Assembly: GCA_038137215.1 (NCBI GenBank) | Contig: JAYQBG010000014.1 | Location: forward strand, 5,900-69,899 | DNA: 64,000 nucleotides | Direction: 5' to 3' | From: JABJAG01 sp038137215 | Lineage (GTDB): Bacteria > Pseudomonadota > Alphaproteobacteria > UBA6615 | Program-made: the position numbers and the translations under genes | The notes under the pieces: model-generated | The model's input: only the letters and a program-made list of their open reading frames with translations | What the model was told of the DNA's origin: nothing | Databases searched by the model: none | Shown here: in pieces, positions 44,333-53,660 of the stretch | Position numbering within the stretch: position 1 is the stretch's first letter | How the letters are laid out: the number at the start of each line of letters is the position of its first letter

Positions 44333-44731
44333 TTACATATCCCCGCCGAAGCCACCTCCGATATCTATGGCACCTTCGATCCCGCCCATGGCAGCATCTC
44401 CGCCATCTCCGGCATGTGCAGCGGGCGCGTCGGCCATCATGGCCCCACCCATCATGAAACCGGTCCAGAAAGTCAGTTCCGCGCCACGCGCATGCTGGTG
44501 CCCGCGCAGGGCCAGCATTTCGTTTTCGACGGCGACGTTCCGGTTTTCCGGAGTTTGCTGGACCATCTTGTGAACCTGATAGCGGTGCCACAGGTTCCTG
44601 ATCCGCCAGGCCGTGAAAGCAATCACGGCCCCTACACCCAGAGCCGGAACCATGAACCCGACCTCCACCCGGTTGAACAACACCGCAACCAAGAGGAGCA
44701 AACCACATCCTTCGAGCAATCGCCGCAGCAT
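44333..44731 (-). CDS. Hypothetical membrane protein
   Basis: A 132-residue protein with two hydrophobic segments near the N terminus (LLEGCGLLLLVAVLF and VGFMVPALGVGAVIAFTAW), a charged middle, and a Gly/Ala/Met-rich tail ending GGGFGGDM. I recognise no family. It lies 29 bases upstream of lemA on the same strand and has the same Gly-rich style of tail as the YgcG-like protein, so it is probably part of the same envelope unit. ATG 44731 is the likely start. Confidence 0.6.
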   Translation of the reverse strand: MLRRLLEGCGLLLLVAVLFNRVEVGFMVPALGVGAVIAFTAWRIRNLWHRYQVHKMVQQTPENRNVAVENEMLALRGHQHARGAELTFWTGFMMGGAMMADAPAAHAGDGGDAAMGGIEGAIDIGGGFGGDM

Positions 44732-44766
44732 CTTCGTCTTCTCCCGGTTGAACTTCAGTCTAGCCT

Positions 44767-46503
44767 CTACAAATCAGCATAGACATGGGTTTCGGCCTTG
44801 CCGCCCGGATGGGTGACGGCGCCATAGCGGGCGTCCCCCACGGTCTGGGTATACTTCCAGAGGGTCCCGGACTGATAGTTGGTCTCGATCGGCTTCCATT
44901 TTGCGCGCCGTGCTTCGAGTTCGGCGTCCGACAGATCGACATCCAGCGTGCCCTTCTCGCCGTCGATCGTGATCATGTCACCTTCTTCCAGCAGGCCGAT
45001 GGGACCACCCACGGCGGCTTCCGGACCCACATGGCCGATGCAGAAGCCGCGCGTGCCGCCCGAAAAGCGCCCGTCGGTGATCAGCGCAACCTTGTCGCCC
45101 ATACCCTGGCCGTAGAGTGCACCGGTCGTGGACAGCATCTCGCGCATGCCCGGGCCGCCCTTGGGACCTTCGTTGCGGATGACCAGTACGTCGCCTTCCT
45201 CGTATTCCCGGTTGAGGACCGCCTGGAGGCAGTCTTCCTCACGCTCGAACACGCGCGCTGGACCGGTAAAAGTGATTTTCTCGAGTCCTGCGATCTTCAC
45301 GATGGCACCCTGGGGCGCCAAATTGCCCATCAGGCCAACCACGCCGCCGGTGGTGGAGAGCGGATTATCGATGGGGCGGATCACGTCCTGATCGTCCGGG
45401 AACTCCACATCGGCGTAGTTCTCGGCCAGCGTCTTGCCGGTCACGGTCATGCAGTCACCGTGCATGAAACCGCCCTTGAGCAGTTCCTTGATGACGACGC
45501 CGACGCCGCCGACCTCGAACATGTCCTTGGCGACATAGCGCCCGCCCGGTTTCAGGTCGGCGATGTAAGGCGTCTTGCGGAAGATTTCGCAGACATCCAT
45601 CAGGTCGAACTCGATCCCGGCTTCCGACGCCATCGCGGGCAGATGCAGCCCAGCATTGGTCGAGCCGCCGGTCGCCGCAACGATGGCGGCTGCGTTTTCG
45701 AAGGATTTCCGGGTGACGATGTCACGCGGGCGGAGCTGGGATTTCACCAGTTCCATTACTGCCTTGCCGCTGGCCACAGCGTATTCATCGCGGTTTTCAT
45801 AGACCGCAGGCGCACCGGCCGAATGGGGCAGCGCCAGGCCGATGGCCTCGGACACACAGGCCATGGTGTTGGCCGTGAACTGGCCGCCACAGGCGCCCGC
45901 CGAGGGACAAGCTGCGCATTCGAGCTCGTGCAGGTCCTCGTCGGACATCTTCCCAGCGGCGTTGGCGCCGACTCCCTCGAACACGTCGATGATGGTGACG
46001 TCATTGCCCTTGAAGTGACCCGGCAGGATCGAGCCGCCATACATGAAAACCGACGGCACGTTCAGGCGGAGCATCGCCATCATCAGGCCCGGCAGCGACT
46101 TGTCACAGCCCGCAAGGCCCACAATCGCGTCATAGGAATGGCCGCGCACGGTCAGTTCGGTCGAATCCGCGATCACCTCGCGGCTGACCAGCGAGGAGCG
46201 CATGCCGTCATGGCCCATGGCGATACCGTCGGTCACGGTGATGGTTGTGAACTCGCGCGGCGTGCCGCCGGCTTCACGGACGCCCAGCTTGGCCGCCTGG
46301 GCCTGACGCGACAGGGCGATGTTGCACGGAGCAGCCTCGTTCCAGGTGGTCACGACGCCGACGAAGGGCTGCTTGATCTCCTCTTCGGTCATGCCCATGG
46401 CGTAATAGAACGCGCGATGGGGTGCGCTGGTGTTGCCCACCGAGACATGACGGCTCGGCAGTTTCGACTTGTCCCATTCTCCGCGAGGCGTATTTCCGTC
46501 CAT
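44767..46503 (-). CDS. ilvD: Dihydroxy-acid dehydratase
   Basis: Fe-S enzyme of branched-chain amino acid synthesis, dehydrating 2,3-dihydroxy-isovalerate and 2,3-dihydroxy-3-methylvalerate. It has 578 residues. Cluster and active-site regions are GLAGCDKSLPG and CAACPSAGACGGQFTANTM (ligand cysteines). ITDGRFSGGTRGFCIGHVGPEA is the C-terminal signature. ATG 46503 follows a GGGAGGGAAG ribosome site. Upstream in-frame codons fall in repeat sequence and are excluded. A large antisense frame opposite it is a shadow. Confidence 0.97.
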   Translation of the reverse strand: MDGNTPRGEWDKSKLPSRHVSVGNTSAPHRAFYYAMGMTEEEIKQPFVGVVTTWNEAAPCNIALSRQAQAAKLGVREAGGTPREFTTITVTDGIAMGHDGMRSSLVSREVIADSTELTVRGHSYDAIVGLAGCDKSLPGLMMAMLRLNVPSVFMYGGSILPGHFKGNDVTIIDVFEGVGANAAGKMSDEDLHELECAACPSAGACGGQFTANTMACVSEAIGLALPHSAGAPAVYENRDEYAVASGKAVMELVKSQLRPRDIVTRKSFENAAAIVAATGGSTNAGLHLPAMASEAGIEFDLMDVCEIFRKTPYIADLKPGGRYVAKDMFEVGGVGVVIKELLKGGFMHGDCMTVTGKTLAENYADVEFPDDQDVIRPIDNPLSTTGGVVGLMGNLAPQGAIVKIAGLEKITFTGPARVFEREEDCLQAVLNREYEEGDVLVIRNEGPKGGPGMREMLSTTGALYGQGMGDKVALITDGRFSGGTRGFCIGHVGPEAAVGGPIGLLEEGDMITIDGEKGTLDVDLSDAELEARRAKWKPIETNYQSGTLWKYTQTVGDARYGAVTHPGGKAETHVYADL

Positions 46504-46618
46504 AACTTCTTCCCTCCCCGATATCGGCTTCTTGCATGCGTGATTGTTCGCGCGGATCATACGCCCACGGCGAACCGCTGACCAGATTGTGTCCTTATGT
46601 CGTGGTCGCCGATTCCCA

Positions 46619-46660
46619 GCATCCTTCGAGACCGCGCTCTGCGCCTCCTCAGGATGAGGA
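46619..46660. repeat. Short palindromic repeat (CATCCTTCGAGA type)
   Basis: CATCCTTCGAGA and TCCTCAGGATGAGG flank a GC-rich centre and pair partly. This is a form often seen as an intergenic repeat in alphaproteobacterial genomes. It lies upstream of ilvD. Confidence 0.55.
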
Positions 46661-46686
46661 CTGCGCAAGAGCGAGAAACCTCACCC

Positions 46687-46772
46687 ATGATGGCCGGACT
46701 TGATCCGGCCATCCACGCGGCCATAACACGTGACCCGCTGACGTGGATGCCCGCCCCAAGTGCGGGCATGAC
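46687..46772. repeat. Double-hairpin intergenic repeat, family A copy 2
   Basis: The hairpin GGCCGGACTTGATCCGGCC is followed by ATCCACG, a spacer of about 23 bases, then GACGTGGAT and the hairpin GCCCGCCCCAAGTGCGGGC. This is the same arm-spacer-arm design as at 40122-40220, with the two hairpin types in the opposite order. It lies in the 46504-46793 gap, which has no gene. Confidence 0.75.
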
Positions 46773-46793
46773 AAGATAGGCTTGGATTAGGCC

Positions 46794-47396
46794 TTACTCC
46801 GCGGCGTGTTTCCCGACGTTCCAGCCCTTGTCGCCAAAGACCCGCTCGCCGATCTCCTGCATGTCGCCCTCGAGTTCGGTCGCCATGCTGTCGTTCCAGC
46901 GATTGAGAAAGCCATAGAAGGCTACCACAGCGTTGATCTCGACGATTTCGGCATCGGTGAAGTGCTAGCGCAGGCGCTCGATGTGTTCCCTGGTGACGAG
47001 GTTCGGCACGGGCGCGGCGCACTGGGCGAACTCAAGCGCAGCCCGCTCCGCGTCCGAGAACATCGGATTGGTCTCGTATTCCCAGACGGCCGCCACTTTC
47101 GCTTCATCAGTGTCGTAGCCCGGTTGCATGGCGTTCGACGCCGTGTGGGACATGCAGTACTGGCAGCGCGCGGTCTTGCTGGCGATGTTCCCGACCAGCG
47201 CCTTCAGGCCCGGCGTGACGTTGCCGTATTCCTGAAAGGTGGCCGCCGCAAGCTCCACGAAGGCTTTGAAGATCGGCGGCCGGTGCGCCATCGTCAGCTA
47301 GGCGTTGGTGACAAACCCCATCCGGTCATCGGACCGCTTGAAGTACTCTTCAAGCTCGGGCAGGTTTTCACGTTACAGCGCGGGAATGTGGGGCAT
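46794..47396 (-). pseudogene. Carboxymuconolactone decarboxylase (AhpD-like) protein with three in-frame stops
   Basis: A single frame of 200 codons carries a whole CMD-family protein. MPHIPAL and ENLPELEEYFKRSDDRMGFV come first, then the redox motif ARCQYCMSH (CxxCxxH), and last FTDAEIVEINAVVAFYGFLNRW to TAA at 46794. Stops interrupt it at codon 8 (TAA, 47373-47375), codon 33 (TAG, 47298-47300) and codon 144 (TAG, 46965-46967). No frameshift is seen. With three stops this is very likely a true pseudogene. The uninterrupted piece 46968-47291 still encodes the CxxC core. Confidence 0.85.
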
Positions 47397-47633
47397 GGCG
47401 GCCTCTCTGTTCGAAAAACGGACCCCAGCATACACATTCAAGTAAAGTTCTCAGCGAAACCTCGCTCGGAAGATCAAAGGGTGTGGGTAATGATACCGTC
47501 CAGCACGATCTTCAATGTCTCGATAATTGTTTTCGTTGTCTGACCACCGTGCTTGTTTTTCTTTTCAGTAACTTCGGGTGCGCCGACTTACACGTCCACA
47601 AGAGTGTCGTGCTGACCAATATCACTCACCAAG
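47397..47633. other. Intergenic region without a recognised gene
   Basis: Lower in GC than its flanks. A short plus-strand frame exists but has no ribosome site, domain or start support. I see no repeat, RNA gene or terminator. Confidence 0.4.
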
Positions 47634-47918
47634 TTACCCTGCTATCTGCCAAATCTGATCTGATAACTGTCTGACTTCCGTGCACCGATTGCTTCCCACT
47701 TCAAGGTTCCCCGGAAGTATGCCTTCTTGAACTAAGTCGGCGATCCAAATAACGGAAGTTATGCACGGTGTACGGCGGCTATCATCAGTTTTATGGTCAA
47801 TGTAAGCAGCTTTGATCGCTGGCCCCAGAACTTGGGCTCGCGAATTCGTATTCTGACAACCGGCAAGCATCCCGATCAAACAGAAACTCAGAAACACCTT
47901 GGGTAGTTTGCTCTTCAT
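47634..47918 (-). CDS. Small hypothetical lipoprotein
   Basis: A 94-residue protein with a clear lipoprotein signal, MKSKLPKVFLSFCLIGMLAG then Cys20. Two more cysteines lie in the mature part (RTPCITSVIW and SNRCTEVRQ), which could pair. No family is known to me. It starts 12 bases after the valS stop. GC is lower than in valS, so it may be acquired. Confidence 0.6.
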   Translation of the reverse strand: MKSKLPKVFLSFCLIGMLAGCQNTNSRAQVLGPAIKAAYIDHKTDDSRRTPCITSVIWIADLVQEGILPGNLEVGSNRCTEVRQLSDQIWQIAG

Positions 47919-47930
47919 GGTGCCTTGTCC

Positions 47931-50666
47931 TCACGCCGCGCTCAGTCTCTCAAGCGCGCTTTCCAGCTTGGCCTTGGCGTCGCTCGCATCGCTGCGGCGT
48001 TCGTACTGTTCGGCCACCACGTCTTCCGGCGCCTTGGCGAGGAAGTTCTCGTTGGCGAGCTTCTTGTCGTAGCCGCTGATCTCCTCGGCCAGCTTGTCGA
48101 TCTCCTTCGACAGGCGCGCCCGTTCGGCATCCAGATCGATCACATCGGCAAGCGGCAGCGCCAGCGTGGCCTCATCGAGCACCGTCTGCACAGCACCGGC
48201 GGGCAAGTCCGTATCGATCGCGACCTCGGCGATGCGGGCTAGGCTCAGAATTTGGCCTTCATTCGCCGCCAGACGCGCCTTGGTCTGATCGGATGCGCCC
48301 CGCAGGATCGCGGGAATGCGCGCGCCCGCGGGCACATTGAGTTCGCTGCGCACCGTGCGCACCTCGGTGATGAAGCGCACCGCCCAGTCGAGCTCGGCCC
48401 TGGCGCCCTCGTTGACCGGCGCGATGTCGCTGCCCGGCCAGGACGCGTGGATCAACATCCCCTGCCCGTCGCCGAAGGACTCCCAGAGTTCCTCGGTGAT
48501 GAACGGCATGAACGGATGCAGGATCTTCAGGATCTGCTGCAGCACCCAGCCCGCCGTGGCACGGGTCTCGGTCTTGGCCGCTTCATCGTCGCCCTGCAGG
48601 ATCGGCTTGGCAAATTCCACATACCAGTCGCAGAAGGTGTGCCAGGTGAACTGATAGATCGCGCCCGCTGCCTGATCGAATTTGTACTCCTCCAGTGCCT
48701 GATGGACGGTGCCCGCCGTCTCGGCAACGCCGCCGGCGATCCATTTGTTCAGGGTCAGGTTCACCGCGGCCGGATCGAAGTCCGCCGGGGCTGCACATTC
48801 GTTCATCTGACAGAAGCGCGCGGCATTCCAGAGCTTGGTGCCGAAGTTCCGGTAGCCCTGCACGCGTGAGGTCGCGAGCTTGATGTCGCGCCCCATGGCG
48901 GCCATGGCCGTCAGGGTGAAACGCAGGGCATCGGCGCCGTATTCGTCGATGATCTCAAGCGGGTCGATCACGTTGCCCTTCGACTTGGACATCTTCGCGC
49001 CCTTCTCATCCCGGACGAGCGCGTGGATATACACATCGGAGAACGGCACCTCGTCCATGAAGTGCAATCCCGCCATCATCATCCGGGCAACCCAGAAAAA
49101 GATGATGTCGAAACCGGTAACAAGCGTGCTGGTCGGATAGTAGCGCGCGACCTCCGGCGTCTCGTCGGGCCAGCCGAGGGTCGAGAACGGCCAGAGCGCC
49201 GAGGAAAACCAGGTGTCGAGCACATCGGGATCGCGCTCGAGGGGCTTGTCCTCGCCATAATGGGCCTTCGCCGCTTCACGAGCGGCCTCTTCGCTCTCGG
49301 CAACAAAGACTTCGCCATCCGGGCCGTACCAGGCCGGGATCTGGTGTCCCCACCAGAGCTGGCGCGAGATACACCAGGGCTGGATGTTGCGCAACCATTC
49401 GAAATAGGTTTTCGACCAGTTCTCGGGCACGAACCGTGTCTTGCCCTGTTCGACCGCCTCGACGGCGGGTTTGGCGAGCGTTTCCGCATCCACATACCAC
49501 TGGTCGGTCAGCCAGGGCTCGATCACGACATCGGAGCGGTCGCCGAATGGCACGGTGTGCTTGTGGGGCTCGATCTCGGCAAGCAGACCGCGCTCTTCCA
49601 TCTCGGCGACAATCGCCTTGCGGGCTTCGAAACGGTCGAGGCCGTCATACTTGGCAATCGCCGCGTCCGGGTCGCCCCATTCGCCGGTGCTGGCGCCGGA
49701 GCGGAACTCGTCGGTGTCGATGGTGACGTTCGCGGACGCATCGAGGACGTTGATGGTGTCCAGACCGCCGCGCCTGCCGACCTCGAAATCGTTGAAGTCA
49801 TGGGCGGGCGTGATCTTTACCGCGCCGGAGCCCTGTTCCGGGTCAGCAAAAGTGTCGGCCACGATTTTCAGCTTGCGACCTACGATGGGCAGGATCGCAT
49901 GCTTGCCGATCACATCGGTCCAGCGTTCATCATCGGGATGCACCGCCACGCCGGTATCACCCAGCATGGTTTCCGGCCGGGTTGTGGCCACGGTGATGAA
50001 ACGGCCCTCTTCGCCCTCAATCGGATATTTGAAGTACCAGAGATTGCCGTCGGTCTCCTTCTGCACCACTTCCAGATCGGAAATTGCGGTGTGCAGTTTC
50101 GGGTCCCAGTTAACCAGCCGCTTGTCCTTGTAGATCAGGCCCTCGCGGTGCAGCTCGACGAACACCTTGAGGACCGCACGGGATAATCCCTCGTCCATGG
50201 TGAAGCGCTCGCGCGACCAGTCGCAGGATGCGCCAAGACGTTTGAGCTGGTTGATGATCGTCCCGCCGGATTCCTCTTTCCACTCCCAGACTTTGTCGAG
50301 AAAGTCTTCGCGCCCGATGAGGTTCTCATTACGGTCGTCCAGACGCCGTCCACGGTCGAGTACAATCCCCTGCTCGCCCAGCTGACGCTCGACCACCATC
50401 TGGGTGGCGATTCCCGCATGGTCGGTTCCCGGCTGCCAGAGCACGTCATTGCCCTGCATGCGTTTCCAGCGGCAAAGCAGATCCTGCAGCGTGTTGTTGA
50501 GAGCATGTCCCATATGAAGGCTGCCGGTGACGTTCGGCGGCGGGATCACGATGGTGTAGGTCGCATTCTCGGTGCGGCCGCACGCGAAGGCGTCCGACGC
50601 CTCCCAGCGTTCATACAACCGCCCTTCGATCTCTGCGGGCGCATAGGTTTTTTCGAGCGTCGTCAT
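47931..50666 (-). CDS. valS: Valyl-tRNA synthetase
   Basis: Charges tRNA-Val and edits mischarged threonine. It has 911 residues. The class I HIGH-type motif is in PPNVTGSLHMGHALNNTL and KMSKS in GAKMSKSKGNVIDPLE. The editing domain lies between them (VATTRPETMLGDTGVAVHP). The C-terminal coiled coil starts near residue 850 (DLDAERARLSKEIDKLAEEI). The following gene order valS-popZ-tolC-pcm-like, read backward along the strand, is conserved in alphaproteobacteria. Confidence 0.98.
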   Translation of the reverse strand: MTTLEKTYAPAEIEGRLYERWEASDAFACGRTENATYTIVIPPPNVTGSLHMGHALNNTLQDLLCRWKRMQGNDVLWQPGTDHAGIATQMVVERQLGEQGIVLDRGRRLDDRNENLIGREDFLDKVWEWKEESGGTIINQLKRLGASCDWSRERFTMDEGLSRAVLKVFVELHREGLIYKDKRLVNWDPKLHTAISDLEVVQKETDGNLWYFKYPIEGEEGRFITVATTRPETMLGDTGVAVHPDDERWTDVIGKHAILPIVGRKLKIVADTFADPEQGSGAVKITPAHDFNDFEVGRRGGLDTINVLDASANVTIDTDEFRSGASTGEWGDPDAAIAKYDGLDRFEARKAIVAEMEERGLLAEIEPHKHTVPFGDRSDVVIEPWLTDQWYVDAETLAKPAVEAVEQGKTRFVPENWSKTYFEWLRNIQPWCISRQLWWGHQIPAWYGPDGEVFVAESEEAAREAAKAHYGEDKPLERDPDVLDTWFSSALWPFSTLGWPDETPEVARYYPTSTLVTGFDIIFFWVARMMMAGLHFMDEVPFSDVYIHALVRDEKGAKMSKSKGNVIDPLEIIDEYGADALRFTLTAMAAMGRDIKLATSRVQGYRNFGTKLWNAARFCQMNECAAPADFDPAAVNLTLNKWIAGGVAETAGTVHQALEEYKFDQAAGAIYQFTWHTFCDWYVEFAKPILQGDDEAAKTETRATAGWVLQQILKILHPFMPFITEELWESFGDGQGMLIHASWPGSDIAPVNEGARAELDWAVRFITEVRTVRSELNVPAGARIPAILRGASDQTKARLAANEGQILSLARIAEVAIDTDLPAGAVQTVLDEATLALPLADVIDLDAERARLSKEIDKLAEEISGYDKKLANENFLAKAPEDVVAEQYERRSDASDAKAKLESALERLSAA

Positions 50667-50795
50667 CGCCTGGAACCGGAACTATCGTTGTCTGTGGTCG
50701 TAACACAGCGTTACGCAGCACGGTTTAGCGAAGCGCAGCCAACACGGCTAGACCCCTTTCGGACCCTGACCGTACAAATTCACAAAGCGGTGGAC

Positions 50796-51395
50796 TTACT
50801 TCTTGACCCGATCGGCGATCCGTTCGACCTCTTCGCGCACAATGCGTTCAACAATATCCGTCAGATTGGCATCGAGCCAGTCCTTGAGGACCGGACGCAG
50901 CAACTCGCGCACCAGGTCTTCGAGCGTCTTGTCTCCGTTACCGACCCGAGCTGTCGAAGCCAGTGCGGCGGTCAACCCGGCCATGGTGGCGACACTGGCC
51001 GCCTCGACAGCATCAGAGACGAGCTTGTCGTCATCCTCCGGCGCTTCGGGTTCGGGCTCGAAATCCGTCTCCGGTTCCAGCTCTGGTTCAGGTTCAGGCT
51101 CTGGTTCCGGCTCGGGTTCAGGCTCTGATTCCGGTTCAGATTCCAACTCGGGTTCAGGCTCTGGTTCGGGCTCCGGCTCATCTTCGATCGCATCGGTCAA
51201 CTCCAGGATATCGTCATCGATATCCTCGACCGGTTCGGATTCCGGCTCCGCAGAAACCGCCTCTTCTCCTTCCGCAGAAGGCTCAGCGGACTCGCCGTCG
51301 GCAATCTCTTCGCCATCCTCCGAAATAATCCGGCGGATCGACGCGAGGATTTCCTCCATCGAAGGTTCTTGCTGGTCAGCACTCGAATCGCTCAT
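50796..51395 (-). CDS. popZ: Polar organizing protein PopZ (DUF2497)
   Basis: Forms the polar matrix that anchors the chromosome origin and cell-cycle proteins. It has 199 residues. The N-terminal helix MEEILASIRRIISEDGEE and the C-terminal helices LEDLVRELLRPVLKDWLDANL and VREEVERIADRVK are the family signature. The middle is a strongly acidic Pro/Glu/Ser-rich disordered stretch, here formed by a low-complexity EP repeat of about 55 residues. ATG 51395 was chosen because MSDSSADQQEPSMEEIL is family-like. The neighbours valS and tolC agree. Confidence 0.9.
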   Translation of the reverse strand: MSDSSADQQEPSMEEILASIRRIISEDGEEIADGESAEPSAEGEEAVSAEPESEPVEDIDDDILELTDAIEDEPEPEPEPEPELESEPESEPEPEPEPEPEPEPELEPETDFEPEPEAPEDDDKLVSDAVEAASVATMAGLTAALASTARVGNGDKTLEDLVRELLRPVLKDWLDANLTDIVERIVREEVERIADRVKK

Positions 51396-51514
51396 GGCGC
51401 CCATAACCGCAGAAAATGGTTAACGTAAACTGAATTCAGTCTAAAAACGCGGGCGAGTCAACGCGAGCGTAAATCGTCGATAACGGTAGCATTGCAATCA
51501 GTTAGACGGTTGTT

Positions 51515-52936
51515 CTACTTCCGGTCGTAAAGAATGCCGCCGCCGAAGAGCTGATCCTCAACCTCGTCGAAGTTGCGTGTCGGATCATACAGATCGACCG
51601 ACAATCCGAGATCGAGCGCGGTCAGGCGCCCGGTGGCGGAGAGAAGCTGATAACTTGTCACGATCAGATCACGCTGCGCCTTAACGAGACTGACCCGCAC
51701 GTTCAGAAGTTCCTGTTCGGCATCGAGCAAATCGAGGACCGTTCGCGACCCGACCTGTGCTTCCTGCCGGACGCCCTCGAAAGCAATCTGCTGTGCGTCC
51801 ACGCTGGCCTGCAGCGATGTGATACGCGCGCGCGCCGACTGTAGGGCCGCCCAGAACGAGCGCGCCTGTTCCTGCGCCTGACGCGCTTCCTCGGAGAATT
51901 CGAGCAAACGCTGATTGGCCAAATGCTTCGCTTCGCGGATTCGGGAATACACTTCTCCCGATTGATACAACGGTACCGACAGGTTCAGGGTCACAGACCG
52001 CTCGGAGGTATGGGTATCAGAACCCAGAACGTCCTTATTCTCTTCTGCCTCGCCATTGATCGACAGGGCCGGCAGCAATTCGCCCGCTGTCAGGTCGATG
52101 CTGTCGCGCGCGGCACGCTCTGTGAAATCGGAGGATACCACGGACGGATTGTTGGTCCGCGCCAGTTCGATGGCCTCGTCTTCCGTCGCCGGCAGTCCGC
52201 CCGGCACTTCGGGAGCTTCCAGCACGCCGGGAACCCGTCCCACCACTTCGACGTAATCCGCGATGGATGTGTCCAGATTGCCACGCGCGGTTGTTTCATC
52301 GGCAATGGCGGTCGCCAGGCGGCTATCGGCCTGGGCCGTATCGGTACGTGTGAGTTCACCGACCTCGAACCGGTCGCGTGTCGCGCTCTGTTGTTGCTGG
52401 AGAACACGCACGTTATTCTGGCGTAGTTCCAGGATCGCGCGGTCCCGTTTGACGTTCATGAAAGCCGTGACGGCCTGCAGCAGAACATCCTGCTCGCGTG
52501 TGATCAGATCGGCGCGGCCGGCTGCGACCTGATTTCGCGCCTGATCGGTTTCGGCAATCGTGCGGAAACCGCGAAACAAGTTTTGCTTGATCGAGAGCGA
52601 AACCGTTTGCGGCTGATCGGTGTTCTTGATGTCGAGCGCGTTGGAGGCAAATTCACGGTCGCGCTGGCGAATGCCGTAGGAACCGGTGACCGAAACCTCA
52701 GGACGCCAGTTCGACAATGCCTGCGGCACACTTTCATCCGTACCCCGCAAAGAGGCGCGCGCCGCTGCGATATCCGGATTGGTCTCATAGGTCAGCGACA
52801 GCGCTTCCGCGAGGGTCTCGGCCTGCGCCACAGGTATCGACAGGCCAATCGCAGCAAGCACGGCAAGAGCACTAATGCCTGACCGCAATCCCATCCGAAA
52901 AGTTCTTTTCCGCGAAGTTAACACATTGAGACCCAT
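51515..52936 (-). CDS. tolC: TolC family outer-membrane channel protein
   Basis: Outer-membrane exit duct for type I secretion and efflux. It has 473 residues from ATG 52936, with a signal peptide ending SIPVAQAETLAEAL. The two TolC repeats are visible (LSLTYETNPDIAAARASLRG with DSRLATAIADETTARGNLD, and IELARTNNPSVVSSDF with EGVRQEAQVGSRTVLDLLDAEQELLNVRVSLVKAQRD). It is a plausible partner of the type I exporter at 61-64 kb, but it belongs to the conserved core and probably serves several pumps. Confidence 0.93.
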   Translation of the reverse strand: MGLNVLTSRKRTFRMGLRSGISALAVLAAIGLSIPVAQAETLAEALSLTYETNPDIAAARASLRGTDESVPQALSNWRPEVSVTGSYGIRQRDREFASNALDIKNTDQPQTVSLSIKQNLFRGFRTIAETDQARNQVAAGRADLITREQDVLLQAVTAFMNVKRDRAILELRQNNVRVLQQQQSATRDRFEVGELTRTDTAQADSRLATAIADETTARGNLDTSIADYVEVVGRVPGVLEAPEVPGGLPATEDEAIELARTNNPSVVSSDFTERAARDSIDLTAGELLPALSINGEAEENKDVLGSDTHTSERSVTLNLSVPLYQSGEVYSRIREAKHLANQRLLEFSEEARQAQEQARSFWAALQSARARITSLQASVDAQQIAFEGVRQEAQVGSRTVLDLLDAEQELLNVRVSLVKAQRDLIVTSYQLLSATGRLTALDLGLSVDLYDPTRNFDEVEDQLFGGGILYDRK

Positions 52937-52997
52937 AGGTTTTCTCACCAACGCCCCGACAAGGCAAAAGTGCCCGAGGGTTCGCCGAATTGCAAAC

Positions 52998-53660
52998 TCA
53001 GAATGCGAACGCCACTTCTTTCTCAAATCCCGGCAAGGGCCGCGTTCCGGCATCGAACAGAGCCCGCTTCGAAAGCCCCCCGCCGCTGCGGTGCATCAGG
53101 CAGGCACGGCCCAGAATGCCGTTCTCGGCCCCCCCCAGAACGGCAACCATACGTCCGTTCGGCGCAAGCTGACGTACGATCTCATCGGGCACTTCCTCGA
53201 CAGATCCGCAGAAAAACACCACATCATAGGGCGCCTGCTCGGCGTAACCGGCAATCATCGGACCTTCGACGACCGCCACGTTATCGATCCCCAGATGGTT
53301 GATCACCATGGAGGCCTGCTCAGCCAAGCCCGCATCGCCTTCGACAGCGACCACGGGGCCTGCAAGACTGCCGATCAGCGCGGCGTCATACCCGGAGGCG
53401 GGGCCGACAACAAGAACGGAGTCTGCGGGCGTGAGTTCCAAGGCCTGCACCATGCGCGCGAGCACAACTGGTTCCATGAGGTACCGGCCTGGCGCAACTT
53501 CCAGGTCCTCATCGACATAGGCGATGCCCTGCCGGCTCTTCTCCACGAACATCTCACGCGGCAAGGCCGCCATCGCATCGAGCAAAAGGGCATCCGTGAC
53601 CTTTGTGGGCCGAAGCTGCCCGTCCACCATGTTCTGGCGTACCGTTTCAAAATCGCTCAT
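52998..53660 (-). CDS. Protein-L-isoaspartate O-methyltransferase-like protein
   Basis: A 220-residue methyltransferase of the Pcm family that usually precedes tolC in alphaproteobacteria. It opens MSDFETVRQNMVDGQLRPTKVTD, then LPREMFVEKSRQGIAYVDEDL, and has the SAM motif VLVVGPASGYDAALIG. That motif is altered from the EVGTGSGY of the true Pcm at 25358. Glu-to-Gly and other changes suggest weak or different activity. It stops 62 bases before tolC on the same strand. Confidence 0.82.
   Translation of the reverse strand: MSDFETVRQNMVDGQLRPTKVTDALLLDAMAALPREMFVEKSRQGIAYVDEDLEVAPGRYLMEPVVLARMVQALELTPADSVLVVGPASGYDAALIGSLAGPVVAVEGDAGLAEQASMVINHLGIDNVAVVEGPMIAGYAEQAPYDVVFFCGSVEEVPDEIVRQLAPNGRMVAVLGGAENGILGRACLMHRSGGGLSKRALFDAGTRPLPGFEKEVAFAF

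Noticed and set aside
44785..46581. 598-codon open frame on the plus strand
   Set aside because: It lies wholly opposite ilvD, whose protein is complete and conserved. High GC makes long antisense frames common.
47483..47674. 63-codon plus-strand frame
   Set aside because: No ribosome site, no family, overlaps the end of the opposite lipoprotein gene.
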